From: Bacillota bacterium
Lineage (GTDB): Bacteria > Bacillota > Clostridia > Lachnospirales > Lachnospiraceae
Reading direction: 5' to 3'
Assembly: GCA_023411215.1 (NCBI GenBank)
Contig: JAEYOY010000027.1
Location: forward strand, 1-44,079
Length of the DNA: 44,079 nt
Translations under genes and position numbers: made by a program
In this document: one piece after another, positions 42,567 to 44,079 of the stretch
Position numbering within the stretch: position 1 is the first letter of the stretch
Layout of the letters: each line of letters starts with the position of its first letter
The notes under the pieces: generated by a model
Told to the model about the DNA's origin: nothing
Seen by the model: only the letters and a program-made list of their open reading frames with translations
Databases searched by the model: none

Positions 42567-43697
42567 ATGGCAAAATATTATAATTATTTAAATATGCTTG
42601 TCATGCCGACTGATATTTGTAATATGAATTGCATATACTGCTTTCATAATGAATTTCACGAAAAACAGGGGAAGATGACCGAGGAAACACTGAGGAAATT
42701 ATACAGCATAACCCTCCCACAATATAAGCGGGTTAACATTATCTGGCATGGTGGAGAACCTTTGGTTATGGGATTGAATTTTTTTAAGAATGCAATTTCC
42801 TTACAGAAAGAATACCTTGATTGTAAGGTGGAAAATCGTTTACAAACAAATTTAACTCTAATGAATCAGGACTATTCGGAATTCTTTGCTAAGGAGAATG
42901 TGGGTATCGGAAGTTCTTTTGACGGCTTATGTAATGATAGTTTAAGAGGAAATACGGATAAGATATTAAATGGCAGAAAAATATTATTGCAAAATGGGAA
43001 TTCATGTGGCTTTATCATGGTAGTATCCAGGAAAAATATTAATATGTTAGTGGAGGATTACCGTTATTTTAACGCACAAAACATTAATTATACGATAAAT
43101 CTTTATGTTGATGCACTTGCAGATAAGAAAGAGGAACTTACACTGGATCCATTTCATACGGTAGAGAAAATCAAACAGCTTTTTAATATCTGGATAGCAG
43201 ATCAAAGCTGTAACATACATATTGATTATTTTGAACGGTTTCTTAAGTATATTATATATAAGGAAAAGAGTTTGTGTAAATACACCTCCTGTCTTGGAAA
43301 ATGGATCGGCATCCGGTATAACGGAGATATTGTTCCTTGCAATAGATATTTCCCTGCGGAATATGGATTTGGTAATGTATATGATTTTCAAGATATAGGG
43401 GAAGCATTTGAAACCGAGGGCTTCAAAAGGCTGTTATCTGAGGCTATTTACCGCCGAGCAAAATGTAAAGGTTGTGAAGCTTTTGAGATATGCTCCGGGG
43501 GATGCAATAACGAAGCTCTAAATGAAAAAGGAATTTCAGAGAACAACGGAAACGGGTGTATCATTTTCAGAGAAGTTTATCTTTATATAAAAAAGTACAT
43601 GAACGCTATTTTTCAGGAGGGGAGCGTTTTTGATATGATAAAAAATCCTCAAGTCCAGAATTTACTCAATCGTAAAAATAACAAATGTATTAACTAA
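42567..43697 (+). CDS. Radical SAM/SPASM peptide maturase
   Basis: A 376-aa radical SAM enzyme. The [4Fe-4S]-SAM motif is CNMNCIYCF (CxxxCxxC) near residues 17-24. IIWHGGEPLVMGLNFFKNAI is the GGEP motif in the anSME-like WHGGEP form. The C-terminal SPASM domain has CKYTSCLGKWIGIRYNGDIV then PCNRYF, CKGCEAFEICSGGC and a final GC, enough Cys for two auxiliary clusters. It is therefore a peptide- or protein-modifying enzyme, most like XyeB/sulfatase-maturase relatives. AAAGAAG precedes the ATG. It follows the HxD protein directly and is followed by an unused ribosome site, so the operon once continued. Confidence 0.93.
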   Translation: MAKYYNYLNMLVMPTDICNMNCIYCFHNEFHEKQGKMTEETLRKLYSITLPQYKRVNIIWHGGEPLVMGLNFFKNAISLQKEYLDCKVENRLQTNLTLMNQDYSEFFAKENVGIGSSFDGLCNDSLRGNTDKILNGRKILLQNGNSCGFIMVVSRKNINMLVEDYRYFNAQNINYTINLYVDALADKKEELTLDPFHTVEKIKQLFNIWIADQSCNIHIDYFERFLKYIIYKEKSLCKYTSCLGKWIGIRYNGDIVPCNRYFPAEYGFGNVYDFQDIGEAFETEGFKRLLSEAIYRRAKCKGCEAFEICSGGCNNEALNEKGISENNGNGCIIFREVYLYIKKYMNAIFQEGSVFDMIKNPQVQNLLNRKNNKCIN

Positions 43698-43725
43698 GGA
43701 GGAAGTTTAATTCCTGCAGACATGG
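43697..43725 (+). other. Orphan ribosome site and truncated operon end
   Basis: AGGAGGAAG begins within the maturase stop codon region, but the sequence after it gives only a short frame before the IS end at about 43724. A third operon gene appears to have been removed or cut by the insertion. Confidence 0.5.
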
Positions 43726-44079
43726 TAGTGTAAAACTTTTGTGTATTGGCAATAAATACCACTTTTTGGTGAGAATTAGATATGAATAATTCTACCAGGA
43801 AGGTGGTTTTTATGTGGCAATTGCTAAGGAACAATTACGACGGATTAAACGACGTCAGAAATGTTGGAGACATCTACACCCTACTCAAGGACAGCTTCAA
43901 GGATATGATGCAGGAAATGCTTGAGGCAGAGATGGACGTTTCACTCGGTTAACCGAAGAATGAAAAAGGTGATTTGCTGATAGAAAACAAAAGAAATGGA
44001 TATACACCTAAGACAGTAAAAAGTCAGTATGGGGAGTTTGAGGTCGAGGTCCCCAGGGATAGAAATGCTGAGTTTGAAC
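43724..44079 (+). mobile_element. IS256-family insertion sequence, left end, truncated by the window
   Basis: It starts near GGTAGTGTAAAAC, similar to IS256-family terminal repeats (GTGTAAAA). A hairpin with ACCAC and GTGGT then precedes the transposase frame. The right end is outside the window. Confidence 0.7.
43812..44079 (+). pseudogene. IS256/mutator-type transposase, N-terminal part with stop
   Basis: From ATG 43812 the frame gives WQLLRNNYDGLNDVRNVGDI, LLKDSFKDMMQEMLEAEMDV and SLG, then TAA at 43950-43952 where relatives have Tyr, then PKNEKGDLLIENKRNGYTPK and YGEFEVEVPRDRNAEFE. This is the start of an IS256 transposase (MLEAEMD...LGY, NGY, GEFE...PRDR). The in-frame stop makes this copy probably inactive. 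The catalytic DDE part would lie beyond the window. Confidence 0.85.

Noticed and set aside
42235..42573. Minus-strand Ile/Met-rich 112-aa frame that looks like a membrane protein
   Set aside because: It is the complement of the His/Asp/Tyr repeat codons (ATG, ATC, ATA runs), has no ribosome site, and overlaps the operon fully.
1..44079. CRISPR arrays, rRNA genes, replication origin
   Set aside because: No regularly spaced repeats, no rRNA sequence and no DnaA-box cluster were seen on either strand.

Overview
The window reads as a chromosomal segment of a low-GC, spore-forming anaerobic Firmicute, most like Lachnospiraceae (Clostridium cluster XIVa). The basis is AT-rich DNA with strong AGGAGG ribosome sites, a T-box leader on lysS, a BspA-type leucine-rich repeat surface protein, a CotA-like spore-coat multicopper oxidase, CD3324-, DUF3784- and DUF6273-type genes, and radical-SAM RiPP loci. 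The genus is an inference; there is no rRNA in the window.

Layout. 1-6.1 kb is a decayed accessory zone: a WYL regulator broken by one frameshift, an isochorismatase-family gene, DUF3784 and AraC/GyrI genes, then a tyrosine integrase present as two separated pieces with a flavodoxin/HxlR pair between them. It ends at tRNA-Gly(GCC), whose 3' end is partly duplicated next to the integrase, as expected for an integrated element. 6.3-19.6 kb is more stable: lysS with its T-box, a Gfo/Idh/MocA dehydrogenase, a 764-aa BspA-like protein, a MerR/metallo-hydrolase pair facing an aldo/keto reductase through a typical 19-bp-spacer MerR promoter, an alkaline-phosphatase-fold protein, a CotA-like oxidase and an FtsW/RodA/SpoVE protein. 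19.6-26.3 kb is argS, with what looks like an arginine leader-peptide attenuator, then a minus-strand run of small enzyme genes (DJ-1, VOC, Nudix, GNAT, P-loop kinase) and an acetate-transporter-like gene. 26.4-30.4 kb holds two tandem membrane EAL proteins, one with canonical and one with eroded catalytic motifs. 30.7-34.0 kb is a compact [NiFe]-hydrogenase operon: protease, cytochrome-b5-like protein, small subunit, large subunit. 34.3-41.2 kb is accessory: GNAT, MFS, a collapsed GC-rich RiPP locus, MerR/DUF6273, CD3324-like, GNAT and an alpha/beta hydrolase. 41.2-44.1 kb is a second RiPP-type operon, cut off downstream by an IS256-family remnant.

The best candidate for an undescribed system is the pair at 41869-43697: a 224-aa protein whose C-terminal half carries about twelve His-Xaa-Asp motifs among Tyr and Asp residues, followed after 23 bp by a radical SAM/SPASM enzyme. 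An RBS-like sequence directly after the maturase, followed within about 25 bp by the IS end, suggests a further operon gene was lost. The second notable item is the argS leader, where an 18-residue peptide rich in Arg codons overlaps a long hairpin and precedes a terminator.
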